From contig NZ_CALEMX010000473.1 in NCBI RefSeq assembly GCF_937910335.1, positions 1 to 38,277 on the forward strand: a stretch of 38,277 nt of DNA, in the 5' to 3' direction. The DNA comes from an uncultured Gimesia sp. (GTDB lineage Bacteria > Planctomycetota > Planctomycetia > Planctomycetales > Planctomycetaceae). The notes beneath the pieces were generated by a model. The model worked only from the letters and a program-made list of their open reading frames with translations. It searched no databases and had not been told where the DNA came from. Shown here one piece after another: positions 8,673-18,033 of this stretch (position 1 is its first letter; every line of letters begins with the position of its first letter). The translations under genes were made by a program, and so were the position numbers.

Positions 8673-9824
8673 TTATGGCGTTCGCTGAGCTAAAGAAATA
8701 TTGCTGTCAGATGTCACCGGAGCTGTCTGATTGGAACGTGGAACTCGACGAGTCCAACCACTGGCACGAACGATAGAAGGCAGCTTGCTGCTCGAAGACT
8801 CAGATTTGTAGTCAGCCCGTCGTGTGGGGGGGAAATTCGGGGCCGTTGATTCCTGAGGTACTTCGTAGGAAGAACGTCGGAACGAAGAATCATTTTCCAG
8901 GCTGGATCGCCGGGGATCAGAAGCCGGATCACGTTCGTATTTATTTCCATTTGCATCGAATGTGTCATCGTATTTCTTTTTGTTGGTTGCAGATCGCTGA
9001 CGGATTGGCTCCGGTGCTCCTGCTGATCTATATGGTTCCGGTGTTGGCAGTAATGCTGTCGCAGTTCCACTAAACCCTCCGTTGGACGGATAGACATAAG
9101 CCGTTCGGGTGGTGGGAATTGATCGCATGACAGTAACCGGCTTCATCGCGGTGACAGTAGTTTTTACATAACGGGTAGAGTTCACTGCAACTTTTCGAGT
9201 CGTCGAATAGGGAACCATTCGGGCGACATTGTAAGTGACCTTACGAGATTGATGAACGGCAACTTGACGCGTGACAGGAACGTTTTGTGTTACAACTTTA
9301 GGAACGTAATGTCTGGTAGTACGATATTGTGGAGTAAAGGCCATTCTCATCGAGTAACCAGTTCGATTCATCCAACCCATCAGGTTCGGGCGGTTATCGT
9401 ATTTACAAGGAGTTGTACGTGGGATGCACTGTCTTTGAGTGACCCAGCGGCCCATATCCCGTTGCACCTGACGGCATTCCGTGACATTTTGATAGCTTGT
9501 GTAAGGGACTTCAACTGTTTTTGGTTCAAGAACCTGACGATATGCAGTCACTTGCTGGTCGACATATTTGGTTTCGGTAACAGGTCTCATCACGGTCTGA
9601 TTGACGGGGCGATATTCTGTGACTGGCACCTGTCGATAGGTGGTCTGAGTCACGGGAATCGGACACTGCACCACCGGTTGTGGACAACAGCTTTGAACGA
9701 CAGGTGGTGGTGCACAGGAATTACAGTTATTAAAGGGCAGCCACTGAGCCTGAGCAGTACCTGCAGCCAATGAAAACAATGTAATTCCCACTACGGGAAT
9801 TGAACGAATGACGCATTTTAACAT
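8673..9824 (-). CDS. Secreted Cys-rich, YTV-like repeat protein (cell surface)
   Basis: An exported structural-type protein. A signal peptide (hydrophobic core about residues 8-22, probable cleavage after AQA) is followed by a Cys/Pro-rich stretch with CNSC and CC, then roughly 200 residues of imperfect short repeats of the form V-P-V-T-x-Y-R-x-V and V-T-x-x-R, rich in Val, Thr, Arg and Tyr. The last third is Ser/Arg/Pro-rich and probably disordered. This composition resembles the YTV repeat family of planctomycete cell-surface proteins, which is a family-level inference. The start is taken at the second ATG (9824), with AGGA 7 nt before it; the ATG at 9830 touches that site. It is monocistronic, with its own candidate promoter and terminator. 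Exact function unknown. Confidence 0.8.
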   Translation of the reverse strand: MLKCVIRSIPVVGITLFSLAAGTAQAQWLPFNNCNSCAPPPVVQSCCPQPVVQCPIPVTQTTYRQVPVTEYRPVNQTVMRPVTETKYVDQQVTAYRQVLEPKTVEVPYTSYQNVTECRQVQRDMGRWVTQRQCIPRTTPCKYDNRPNLMGWMNRTGYSMRMAFTPQYRTTRHYVPKVVTQNVPVTRQVAVHQSRKVTYNVARMVPYSTTRKVAVNSTRYVKTTVTAMKPVTVMRSIPTTRTAYVYPSNGGFSGTATALLPTPEPYRSAGAPEPIRQRSATNKKKYDDTFDANGNKYERDPASDPRRSSLENDSSFRRSSYEVPQESTAPNFPPTRRADYKSESSSSKLPSIVRASGWTRRVPRSNQTAPVTSDSNISLAQRTP

Positions 9825-9894
9825 GAGCATGTCCTACAAAGAGAGTCTTTGAGAGGGGGTATTTGAAAGAGTAAAGTGAAGTGTTCAATGTTGG

Positions 9895-9914
9895 GGAAGC
9901 GAAGGACCGCTTCC
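9895..9914 (-). repeat. Stem-loop in the leader of the YTV-like gene
   Basis: A 7-bp perfect stem, ggaagcg (9895-9901) and cgcttcc (9908-9914), with a 6-nt loop. If the promoter just upstream is right, this hairpin lies near the 5' end of a leader of about 105 nt and could stabilise the mRNA. Confidence 0.45.
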
Positions 9915-9938
9915 GAACCATTGCGATGGGGCAGGTTT

Positions 9939-9965
9939 TTTATAAAAAATTGAAAATGGGGTCAA
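9939..9965 (-). promoter_or_regulatory. Candidate promoter for the YTV-like gene
   Basis: Reading leftward, TTGACC (9965-9960) is followed after 15 bp by TATAAA (9944-9939), or after 17 bp by TAAAAA, in an AT-rich tract. This is a reasonable sigma70-type match placed about 110 bp before the start codon. Confidence 0.42.
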
Positions 9966-10427
9966 GTCGTATTCAACAAAATGCCGATAAGAGGCGGGCC
10001 GGATTCTTCGGGAACTTGATTAATGTCCGAATTTGAAAGGAGTTACGGATATTAAACCTTTTTCAGAGAATAGCAGACTGCCAGAGAATTAATGCAGCTT
10101 TCTCTTGATTGCCAGAGAAAGTTCATCTGCCGAATATCAAATTGCCGATGAATTCAATGTTATCAGGAAATGTACGTACTTCTCTCTGGGAGATTCCTCC
10201 TTGATGATCAGTTTTCATTCAAAAAATTCATAAGTATTAAATATTTGATATTAGTAGACTTACATCTTTGATACTGACAAGATTCCTGTTGCTGGAAAAC
10301 TGAATTTTGCTGTAAAATCATCGGTTTCATAATACGTTAAATGCTCTCACGGACTCGATTACTTCACTTCTACCCCGTAGTTAAGATCGAACGAGAGATC
10401 GACTGAAGAAACACATGGAAGTGTTCT
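9966..10427. other. Intergenic region without a supported gene (about 0.46 kb; full gap 9825-10427)
   Basis: No coding frame of convincing composition is seen on either strand. It separates the divergent YTV-like gene and the RND exporter. It holds an 8-bp inverted repeat (10098-10121) flanked by repeated tgccagagaa words, and an AT-rich stretch at 10210-10330. A weak rightward promoter candidate is TTGCTG with TAAAAT 18 bp later, around 10289-10318. Confidence 0.5.
10098..10121. repeat. 8-bp inverted repeat within tgccagagaa repeats
   Basis: ctttctct (10098-10105) and agagaaag (10114-10121) are perfectly complementary around an 8-nt loop. The word tgccagagaa occurs just upstream (about 10079) and again overlapping the right arm. 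It could be a regulator-binding site for either divergent gene. Confidence 0.4.
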
Positions 10428-13394
10428 GTGGATAATCTCTCATCCGACAATCAGGAACGATCATTCCTCAGCGAGACTTTGGCTGCAATGACCCAATTTG
10501 TGGTCACCCACTCCAAATTCAGCCTGGGGTTTGCGCTAATTGTTTCGATTGGCTGTGTATTGTTGACGGTTTTTCGTCTGGAATTTAAAACAGACCGAGC
10601 TGATTTAATTGATCCGACTGCTGCATTTCATGAAAAATGGATCAATTATACGGAAAGCTTTGGCAGCTCTTCTGACCTGGTATGTGTTGTTGAGTCAGAA
10701 TCTCCCGAATCGATCAAATTTGTATTACGCAATTTGGGGCAAAGAATTGAGCAGCATCCCGAGCTGTTTGAAAATCCACTTTACCAGATTAATCCAGGCG
10801 ACCTGCCATCCAAGGGATTACAATATTTATCACCCCGACAGTTACAGACAGGATTAAATCGGCTGGACGAATACGGACCGATTTACCGTAACGGTCGCTG
10901 GGATCTGACACAGGTTGATCTGCTCTATGATCGGCTGCGATATCAGATTCAGTCGCGGTCTACCAGTTATCGTGGTACAGACAGCGATCAATATCTGGAA
11001 CCACTCTTCAACCATGCAGCGATTCTGTCGACAAGCATGTCACGCTTTCTAGCTGACCAGAGTGATTTTCAGTCTCCCTGGCCCTCGATTGTTCCTGTAA
11101 ACGAACGCATGCGAGAACGATCACAAGAAGTGATTTACCTGTTAAACCAAAGCGGGACAATGGGATTTCTCAAAGTGTTTCCCGTACATCAGGAAAACGG
11201 GTTTGATGGAGCTACGAATGCCATTGAAAAAATGCGGAGCATCATCGGAGAGGTCGCAGCCGAAAATCCAGAAGCAAAAATCAGTTTGACTGGTATTCCG
11301 GTACTCGAAAATGATGAAATGCGCAAGTCACAGGCCGATATGATCAATGCTTCAATCATCTCCTGTTTTGGTGTAGGGTTATTACTATTTATAGGATTTC
11401 GAGGATTTCGGCATCCGATCTTAGCGCTGATTATGCTGTCTGCGGGCATGGCATGGGCTTTCGGGTATACCACTTTGACTATCGGCCATTTGAATATACT
11501 CTCAGTCTCTTTCGCGGTGATTCTAATCGGGCTGGGAATCGATTTTGGCATACATTACATGTCGCGCTATATTGAATTACGTCACGCCGGTAAAGAACTG
11601 GAGCCTGCACTCCTCAGTACTTCTCGCACCGTGGGCACCGGGATTGTGACTGCCGCGTTAACAACGGCATTAGCCTTTTATTGTGCAGGATTTACTCCCT
11701 TTTTGGGGATTGCCGAGTTAGGGTTTATTGGTGGTGGGGGTATATTGTTGTGCGCGCTCGCCACATTTATTGTATTGCCGGCACTCTTGTCACGCGCTGA
11801 TCGGAATGTGGAAATCAAACAGATGCCAACACCCTTTCAGGGAGTATGGCTGCAGAAAATTATCATGCGATTTCCACGCGCCGTAGCCCTATGCTCTCTG
11901 GCAGTGGTTGCCTTTTGTGCCAGTCAGATGATCCAGAAAACAGACCAGGGTTGGTCGTCACGAGTGGTCTATGATTACAACCTTCTCAATTTACAGGCGG
12001 CTGGTCTGGAATCGGTTGAAGTTCAAAAACGCATTTTTGAGGATGCTCAAAATTCGTTGTTATTTGCAGTTTCCGTAGCAGATAACCCGGATGAAGCCCG
12101 TGCACTTCGTAAAAAGTTTGAAGCGTTGCCCACTGTGCATCACGTAGAAGAGTTGGCATCACGTGTACCCGCTCATTCCTCTAAAGATACCAATTTGCTC
12201 GTCCAATCGTTTCGGGCTCAACTCGTCCATTTACCAGATGAAGTTCCCCTTGTCAGACGACTTAATCCTTCAAACATCGGGAGAAAACTGGAACAGGTTT
12301 ATGTGTTATTGTCCCGTTATAATCATCCCACTGCCCAGGGAACCGCCCGCTTGCTTGACCGATTTCTAAATCGGTTTGAATCGATGACATTGGAAGATCA
12401 GTCACGTTTTCTGGATGAGTTCCAATATCGTACGACCGCTTCCTTATTAGGCCAGTTTAAAGCCTTGCGCGGAGCCTCCGATTCTACACCAGTTAGATTT
12501 ACTGATCTTCCTCGCTCATTGACGTCTCGTTTTGTAAGCGCAGAGGGGAAATGGCTGATTCAGGTTTATCCACGCGATCATATCTGGGAGATCGGTCCAT
12601 TAGAAGAATTTGTAAAAGACGTGCGAGCCGTTGATCCAGACGTTACCGGAACACCCTTACAAAATTATGAAGCCTCACAGCAAATCAAACTGAGTTATAA
12701 GACGGCAACGGTCTATGCGCTGGCGGTAATTTGTGTGGTACTTTTGATTGGATATTTGAGCCGTCGTCATGCTGCCATGGCCATAGTTCCTTCCACGGTT
12801 CTTGCCGTTTGTACCTGGTTCATTTTGTTCAATCGTGGAACCCCTATCAGTGTGGAAACCGCCATTGGTATGTTCCTGGTCATGTGTATCGGAGTGGCAT
12901 TCGTTTTGGATCGACGCAGCGTCTCCCATATGTTTTTGACAATGTTGCCCCCTGTTGTTGGTGGCGTCGTCATGTTTGGGATATTGGCAATGACATCGAT
13001 TAACCTGAATCCCGCAAACCTGATTGTATTACCATTGATATTGGGAATTGGCGTGGATGATGGCGTGCATGTGGTTCACGATTTTCGGATGAAAAAAGGT
13101 GCCTACAAAACCTCTCCCAGTACGATCAATGCCATCGTCTTGACTTCGCTGACGTCCATGATTGGTTTTGGAAGCATGATGGTGGCAACGCATCGAGGCC
13201 TCTATAGTGTGGGACTGGTACTGGTAATTGGCGTGGCTTGCTGCCTGTTTATCTCTCTGGTTACATTGCCGGCTTTATTGACCTGGATCTCAAATCGTTC
13301 ACAAACAACAGATTCAGTGAGCATGGATGACGGGCAAAACCGCTCTAAAAAACGTCAGAATCGGGACAGGATGGAAGCAGAAGCTGCTGCCTGA
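10428..13394 (+). CDS. RND superfamily exporter (MMPL/HpnN-like)
   Basis: A 988-residue inner-membrane exporter with duplicated RND architecture: one membrane helix near residues 34-52, a large periplasmic domain, a five-helix cluster (about 305-445), a second single helix (about 485-503), a second periplasmic domain, and a final cluster (about 755-965). Each helical half carries the acidic proton-relay motif, GIDFGIH around D372 and GVDDGVH at D877-D878. The size and layout match the MMPL group that includes the hopanoid exporter HpnN and mycobacterial MmpL proteins, so a lipid or hopanoid substrate is likely but not shown. The start is GTG with GGAAG 6 nt upstream. It stands alone on the plus strand and converges on mnmA 11 bp away. 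Confidence 0.92.
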   Translation: MDNLSSDNQERSFLSETLAAMTQFVVTHSKFSLGFALIVSIGCVLLTVFRLEFKTDRADLIDPTAAFHEKWINYTESFGSSSDLVCVVESESPESIKFVLRNLGQRIEQHPELFENPLYQINPGDLPSKGLQYLSPRQLQTGLNRLDEYGPIYRNGRWDLTQVDLLYDRLRYQIQSRSTSYRGTDSDQYLEPLFNHAAILSTSMSRFLADQSDFQSPWPSIVPVNERMRERSQEVIYLLNQSGTMGFLKVFPVHQENGFDGATNAIEKMRSIIGEVAAENPEAKISLTGIPVLENDEMRKSQADMINASIISCFGVGLLLFIGFRGFRHPILALIMLSAGMAWAFGYTTLTIGHLNILSVSFAVILIGLGIDFGIHYMSRYIELRHAGKELEPALLSTSRTVGTGIVTAALTTALAFYCAGFTPFLGIAELGFIGGGGILLCALATFIVLPALLSRADRNVEIKQMPTPFQGVWLQKIIMRFPRAVALCSLAVVAFCASQMIQKTDQGWSSRVVYDYNLLNLQAAGLESVEVQKRIFEDAQNSLLFAVSVADNPDEARALRKKFEALPTVHHVEELASRVPAHSSKDTNLLVQSFRAQLVHLPDEVPLVRRLNPSNIGRKLEQVYVLLSRYNHPTAQGTARLLDRFLNRFESMTLEDQSRFLDEFQYRTTASLLGQFKALRGASDSTPVRFTDLPRSLTSRFVSAEGKWLIQVYPRDHIWEIGPLEEFVKDVRAVDPDVTGTPLQNYEASQQIKLSYKTATVYALAVICVVLLIGYLSRRHAAMAIVPSTVLAVCTWFILFNRGTPISVETAIGMFLVMCIGVAFVLDRRSVSHMFLTMLPPVVGGVVMFGILAMTSINLNPANLIVLPLILGIGVDDGVHVVHDFRMKKGAYKTSPSTINAIVLTSLTSMIGFGSMMVATHRGLYSVGLVLVIGVACCLFISLVTLPALLTWISNRSQTTDSVSMDDGQNRSKKRQNRDRMEAEAAA

Positions 13395-13405
13395 CTGGAT
13401 TTCGG

Positions 13406-14515
13406 TTACATAATCCAGCCGCCACCCAGAACGCGATCTTGTTCGTAAAGTACGACCGCCTGACCAGGTGCAACACCATACTCAGGATTATCAAATGTAA
13501 CCTGGATGCGATCTTCATCTAGAATTTTGACCGTGCAGTCGGCTTCCTTATGCTGATAGCGGATTTGAGCCTGACAGCGTATTTCTGAGCCGGGATTGTC
13601 AATTAACCAGTTGCACCGATCTGCCTCTAAAGTATTACGGGCCAGATCTTCCCGGGTTCCGATAACGACTCGCTTGGATTCTGGTTCAATCTTAATCACA
13701 AATCGCGGTGTTCCAAAAGCAACTCCCAGTCGCTTGCGCTGGCCGATCGTATAATTTTCAAATCCGTTATGATGTCCGACAACGTTGCCCTCAGTATCAA
13801 CCATTTCGCCTGCTGTTTCCTGTTCGCCCCGATAGCGATTGAGAAAACCAAAATAATCGTTGTCTGGAATAAAGCAAATTTCCTGGCTGTCCGGTTTATT
13901 GGCAGTTCGCAAGCCGGCTTCTCCTGCCAGTTCGCGAATTTCCGGTTTGACAAAACCTCCTACAGGGAAAATAATTTTATCCAGCAAATCACGGTTAATA
14001 CCAAAAAGAACATACGACTGATCTTTCGAACGATCGAGTCCGCGCATCAATGCCGGGACGTTTTCACCGGGCACGGGATTCAGTTGTGCATAGTGACCTG
14101 TAGAGATAGAAGTCGCACCAACTTGCTCTGCGAAATCCCAGAGTTTGCCGAATTTTAGCCAGTTATTACACATGACACATGGGTTGGGAGTGCGACCAGC
14201 GAGATATTCATCCGCGAAGTAATCTTTGATGCGGCCAAATGCGTCTTGAAAGTTAAGGGCATGGAAGGGAATGTCCAGCATGTCGGCGACACGACGGGCA
14301 TCGGCGGCATCGCTGGCCGAACAGCAGCCTTGCTTGTGTGACTTCGTATTGAGTACCGGTAAACTGTTTTTATCATCAATCGCGCAGGCTGTTTCCTCTG
14401 TCGCTCCGGACCGCATAAACAGCCCGATTACTTCATAGCCCTGTTCCAGTAATAAATGAGCGGCTGCGGAACTGTCAACACCACCACTCATGGCCAATAC
14501 AACGCGCTGGGACAT
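13406..14515 (-). CDS. mnmA: tRNA-specific 2-thiouridylase MnmA
   Basis: Performs ATP-dependent 2-thiolation of wobble U34 in tRNA(Lys), tRNA(Glu) and tRNA(Gln). The PP-loop SGGVDSS is near residue 10. The GCCSASDAADARRVAD segment is typical of the family. The two catalytic cysteines are visible as C113 in PNPCVMC and C214 in SQEICF, and the C-terminal beta-barrel domain is present. The ATG at 14515 is used, giving MSQRVVLAMSGG; the TTG five codons upstream is unlikely. A candidate promoter lies 55 bp upstream. Its substrates overlap with those of GltX and GlnS encoded 5 kb away, though they are not co-transcribed. Assignment is secure. Confidence 0.97.
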   Translation of the reverse strand: MSQRVVLAMSGGVDSSAAAHLLLEQGYEVIGLFMRSGATEETACAIDDKNSLPVLNTKSHKQGCCSASDAADARRVADMLDIPFHALNFQDAFGRIKDYFADEYLAGRTPNPCVMCNNWLKFGKLWDFAEQVGATSISTGHYAQLNPVPGENVPALMRGLDRSKDQSYVLFGINRDLLDKIIFPVGGFVKPEIRELAGEAGLRTANKPDSQEICFIPDNDYFGFLNRYRGEQETAGEMVDTEGNVVGHHNGFENYTIGQRKRLGVAFGTPRFVIKIEPESKRVVIGTREDLARNTLEADRCNWLIDNPGSEIRCQAQIRYQHKEADCTVKILDEDRIQVTFDNPEYGVAPGQAVVLYEQDRVLGGGWIM

Positions 14516-14570
14516 ATCAGAAAAACTCAATTCAATTTGATAAAAAGACAGATTGCCAGAAACCTATTCT

Positions 14571-14599
14571 ATTATAGACCGCCAGAAATTCGATCACAG
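14571..14599 (-). promoter_or_regulatory. Candidate promoter for mnmA
   Basis: On the minus strand a perfect TATAAT (14576-14571) is preceded at 17 bp by CTGTGA (14599-14594), a weak -35. This would give a leader of about 50 nt to the ATG at 14515. The strength of the call rests on the -10 alone. Confidence 0.38.
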
Positions 14600-14669
14600 G
14601 TACGCAGACCGAGGAAACTTCCAAATTCAACTGAAATCCGACGTTTCTGATTCAAATAACAGATTGTAG

Positions 14670-15677
14670 TTAATTTGCTTCCAGGTCGAGATGCTGCGCT
14701 TTGGGAACGTGCCGTTGAATTTCGTGTTCAATTTTATCGATTTCTTCTGCCAGGGTATCAAGAAGGTCCTCGGTATATTTCAGACAAAACTTCTCGAAGT
14801 CTTGTTCATTTTCAATTTGCGGATAAGCGGCAAGTGCTTTCTTCTTGAGCAGTTCGGACAATTCTTTGGGATTAAAACTTAGATCGACTTTAATACGGTA
14901 ATTGTCGATGGAGAGGACACGAGATCTGAGATCTATGACATCGTCTACCAGTGGATTATTTTGTAAAATGCGAATGATTTGTTTTTTTGCTTTGGGTGGA
15001 ATGCTAGGGCCGACCAGCAATTCCTGGTTACGAATGATCAACCAGATAGCGATTCCCCCCAGGAGAACTCCAATCGCGATCGAGCCGATCGAATCCCAGT
15101 AATGATGTCCGGTCATCTGTGTCAGCAAAATGGAAACGAGCGCAATGACAACACCCAGACAGGCGGCACCATCTTCGAGGATGACGGCAACCGAAGCAGG
15201 GTCGGCTTCATAACGCAGGTAATGGTGAAAGGGGTGGCCGTAACTCGATGCATTTTTCCATTCCCCTTTCAAAGCCAGAATAAAAACGATGCCATCGATC
15301 ACGAGAGCAAACAGCAGCGCAGCGATGGCCCATTTCATTTCCCCCATTTCCAACGCGGGAGGATGGAATAGAGACTGCACACCATGATAGATGGTAACGC
15401 CACAGCCCAGGAAAAAAATACCGACGGCAGAGATTAAAGCCCAGACATATCGTTCGCCTGCATATCCATACTCAAATCGATGATCAGGAGCCTGGTCAGC
15501 GCGTACTAATCCGATCAGCAATAACAGTTGATTCAAAAAGTCGGCGACGGAGTGAATTGTTTCTGAGAGCATGGCTCCAGAACCAGTTATCAGAAATGTG
15601 AATCCCTTAACGACAGTAATGACACCATTGCCGATCAAGGCGGCTACAACCGCAAATCGGGAATTGTTTTGCGCCAT
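14670..15677 (-). CDS. Cation diffusion facilitator transporter, ZNT9-like
   Basis: A 335-residue CDF-family protein that would move divalent cations (Zn2+, Co2+, Fe2+ or Mn2+) across the inner membrane in exchange for protons. Six hydrophobic segments occupy the first 215 residues. The membrane metal site on helix 2 reads ETIHSVADFLNQ, with H42 and D46, and the helix 5 partner is ED in ILEDGAACLGV. The cytosolic C-terminal dimer domain starts at about 220 (RILQNNPLVDDV). The HxxxD arrangement and the ADFLNQ sequence are those of the SLC30A9/ZNT9-like branch rather than the DxxxD of YiiP/CzcD. GGAG lies 9 nt before the ATG. mnmA follows downstream after 150 bp with its own promoter candidate. 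Metal specificity cannot be read from sequence. Confidence 0.9.
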   Translation of the reverse strand: MAQNNSRFAVVAALIGNGVITVVKGFTFLITGSGAMLSETIHSVADFLNQLLLLIGLVRADQAPDHRFEYGYAGERYVWALISAVGIFFLGCGVTIYHGVQSLFHPPALEMGEMKWAIAALLFALVIDGIVFILALKGEWKNASSYGHPFHHYLRYEADPASVAVILEDGAACLGVVIALVSILLTQMTGHHYWDSIGSIAIGVLLGGIAIWLIIRNQELLVGPSIPPKAKKQIIRILQNNPLVDDVIDLRSRVLSIDNYRIKVDLSFNPKELSELLKKKALAAYPQIENEQDFEKFCLKYTEDLLDTLAEEIDKIEHEIQRHVPKAQHLDLEAN

Positions 15678-15775
15678 CTCACACTGCTCCTCTGGTAATG
15701 ATTAGTTTTTCGTTAGCGAACGATTTCTTAAATTAACAGAATTAGAAAAGGAGTGCTATTCGCGGTTGCACAAAA

Positions 15776-15807
15776 AAAGCCCTTCGAATGAATGTTCGAA
15801 GGGCTTT
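15776..15807 (-). terminator. Strong Rho-independent terminator of the leftward four-gene cluster
   Basis: A 13-bp perfect stem (aaagcccttcgaa 15776-15788, ttcgaagggcttt 15795-15807) with a 6-nt loop. On the minus strand it runs into a U tract. It lies 20 bp after the stop of the WD40-cytochrome gene and marks the left end of the cluster. Confidence 0.9.
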
Positions 15808-15827
15808 GTCTTAATTTAGAATGGTTC

Positions 15828-17972
15828 TTATTTAGCAGTACTGGCCTGGGCTTCATTAAACTTCTTTGCAAATTCGATTTCGGCCTGCCAGCGTTTAAGA
15901 TTGTTTTGTGCTGCAGCCAATGCACTTGCTGCAGCATTGGCTGCATTTTGAGAAGCAGTGGCTTTGTCAGTCGCAGGCTTCACAGTTTTTTGGAGTGCAA
16001 CCACCTTGGCTTTGGTTGCATTGATTGCATCTGTCGTTGGCTTTACCTGAGGTGTGAGTTGCGTAATCTTCAGTTGATTTGCTTTGACAGCCGCCTGATG
16101 AGCCACCAGATTCTTCTGCTCGGCCGCTTTGGCTGCTACTCGTTTATCGATCGCAGTTTTCAGTTTTGCAGCTGCTTCAGCTAACTCTTTATCACCGGCC
16201 ACTTTTTTACTGATGGCATCCGCTTTGGCATGTGCTTCGATGATGGCTGGCAAGGTCACACCAATGGCGGCAATCAGTTTTGTTGAATTTTCCGCACTGC
16301 CTTGAGCGGCAGTAAATGCTTTTTTGGATGCAGCAAGATTGGCATTGATGCCGTTCAATTTGTTTTGCAGATCAGTCTGTTGTTTTTGAGTGGCGGCGAT
16401 AGCGGCGTTAATATTAGCAACTGCTGTCTGATCAACTTTAACTGCAGCCACGAGTTTTTGATGATTTGCCTGTGTTGCCTGTAGACTGGCGGTTGCAGCT
16501 GTCAGACGCTGAGACAACGGTAAGGGATTCGCAGTTAATTCACCAACATCTTTGCCGTCGGCAGCATTCCAGACTTTAATTTTCCCTGTCCAGTCGCCGG
16601 CAATCACGCGGTTGGTTTCATCACAGATAGTGACACTTCCCGCAATATCTGTAAACGCGGGTAACGCTCTCAATTGTTTTCCTGCCTGATCCCAAATTTT
16701 CGTGACACGATCACGACCACAAGTGACAATTCGGCCATCGCGGGCAAATTCGATACTTGAAGTACCGGGATTATGTGCATTCCAGGATTTGATGTTTCCA
16801 CCATTTTCAAGTTCCCAGAGTTTGACCGATTGGTCATCACAGCTGGTGGCGACAATGTTGGAATCGGATCGCCAGGAAATTCCTGTGATGCCTTTTTTGT
16901 GTCCTTTCAGTGTGAGGTACTCGCTACCTGAGGCTGCTTCCCAAACAAAGGCGCCACCACTACGGTCACCAGAACAAAGCAAAACAGAATCGGGACTGAA
17001 AGCCAGTGAAGTCATCCAGTCTGTATGTTTGCGAATTTCATACGCAAGCTTACCATCACTTGTGGAGTAAACACGGATTACTTTGCTGGGACTACCTAAT
17101 GCGATAAAACGCTGGTCTGAACTAATGTCGGCACAAAGAACCGAATCCAGTTCATCGCCGACAGCAAACAGGCGTTTGGCAGTTCGGACATCCCATACGA
17201 CTACTCGGCCACTGGCGGCAGCATGACCTCCACCTGCCAATAAAAGACTACCATTGCGGCTAAATTTCAATACCTGGGCAACACCTTCCGGGAAGGGGAG
17301 TACGCCCAGTAATTCGAGTGTTTTGGTGTTGTAAAGTAGTATCTGTTTCTGACCTGCTACGGCTGCCAGAGGAGACCAGGGGTTTGTAGCTAAGGCAGTA
17401 ACTGCTGTTCCCAATGTAGAATGAACTACAGGCTCCAAGCTTAAACGTGGAGGCATGGGAGGAGGCCCTTGAGGTTTGCCTGAGGATGCTCCTTTGAGGG
17501 CAAAATCAAATTTAGGTTTCTTAATGACAATTTTACTGCCTGAGTTTTCAGGGGCACCACCATCAATCCACTGTTTGATTAACGCAATTTGATTAGCAGG
17601 CAATTTGTCAGATTTTGGTGGCATGAATGGTTCAGATTCATGAGTGACCAGCATATAGAGGTAACTGCTATCGGAGTCTCCGGCTTCGATCGAATCTCCA
17701 GCAGCACCACCCTGCATCAAGCCTGTGTAGTTCGTCAGATCCAGGCCAGATTGCTTTTTGTTGGTATTGTGACAGGCGAAACATTTTGCGCGGAAAATGG
17801 GCTTAATGTGTTCGTCGTAAGTGATTTTTACTTTCTTTGTGTCTGCCGGTTTTTTGTCTGCAGCAATTAACGCTGTTGACATCAAAGAGACCACCAAACC
17901 AGCAACTACCAGTGTTTTGCAGGTTTGATGACACCAGTTATCGGAGAATACGTTTTTCATAGTCATAACCAT
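15828..17972 (-). CDS. Exported planctomycete cytochrome c domain fused to WD40 repeats and an Ala-rich coiled coil
   Basis: A 714-residue exported protein. An N-terminal hydrophobic segment (about 20-38) acts as signal peptide or anchor. A planctomycete-type cytochrome c domain follows with one haem motif C64-F-A-C67-H68 and a distal Met candidate in PFMPPKSDKL. Residues of about 180-470 form a WD40 propeller with repeated SLAFSPDS...GS...VWD-type blades. The last 230 residues or so are Ala/Lys/Gln-rich and predicted as long coiled coil. It is the last gene of the leftward cluster and is followed by a strong terminator. The stacking of redox, scaffold and coiled-coil modules suggests a surface or periplasmic complex component. 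The redox partner is unknown. The start ATG at 17972 is retained; ATGs at 17966 and 17960 are equally possible. Confidence 0.9.
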   Translation of the reverse strand: MVMTMKNVFSDNWCHQTCKTLVVAGLVVSLMSTALIAADKKPADTKKVKITYDEHIKPIFRAKCFACHNTNKKQSGLDLTNYTGLMQGGAAGDSIEAGDSDSSYLYMLVTHESEPFMPPKSDKLPANQIALIKQWIDGGAPENSGSKIVIKKPKFDFALKGASSGKPQGPPPMPPRLSLEPVVHSTLGTAVTALATNPWSPLAAVAGQKQILLYNTKTLELLGVLPFPEGVAQVLKFSRNGSLLLAGGGHAAASGRVVVWDVRTAKRLFAVGDELDSVLCADISSDQRFIALGSPSKVIRVYSTSDGKLAYEIRKHTDWMTSLAFSPDSVLLCSGDRSGGAFVWEAASGSEYLTLKGHKKGITGISWRSDSNIVATSCDDQSVKLWELENGGNIKSWNAHNPGTSSIEFARDGRIVTCGRDRVTKIWDQAGKQLRALPAFTDIAGSVTICDETNRVIAGDWTGKIKVWNAADGKDVGELTANPLPLSQRLTAATASLQATQANHQKLVAAVKVDQTAVANINAAIAATQKQQTDLQNKLNGINANLAASKKAFTAAQGSAENSTKLIAAIGVTLPAIIEAHAKADAISKKVAGDKELAEAAAKLKTAIDKRVAAKAAEQKNLVAHQAAVKANQLKITQLTPQVKPTTDAINATKAKVVALQKTVKPATDKATASQNAANAAASALAAAQNNLKRWQAEIEFAKKFNEAQASTAK

Positions 17973-18033
17973 ATTAAAAGCGGGATTCTTGTGAAGTTCC
18001 CCAAAGGTGATAAATCGTCAGATGACTTATTAT

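Noticed and set aside
9249-9773. 174-aa plus-strand frame opposite the YTV-like gene
   Set aside because: Long only because the sense gene is repetitive; His/Cys/Trp-rich translation typical of an antisense frame.
13395-13418. ctggatt/aatccag stem between the RND gene and mnmA as a terminator
   Set aside because: Only 7 bp with a 10-nt loop, no U tract on either strand, and it overlaps the end of mnmA.
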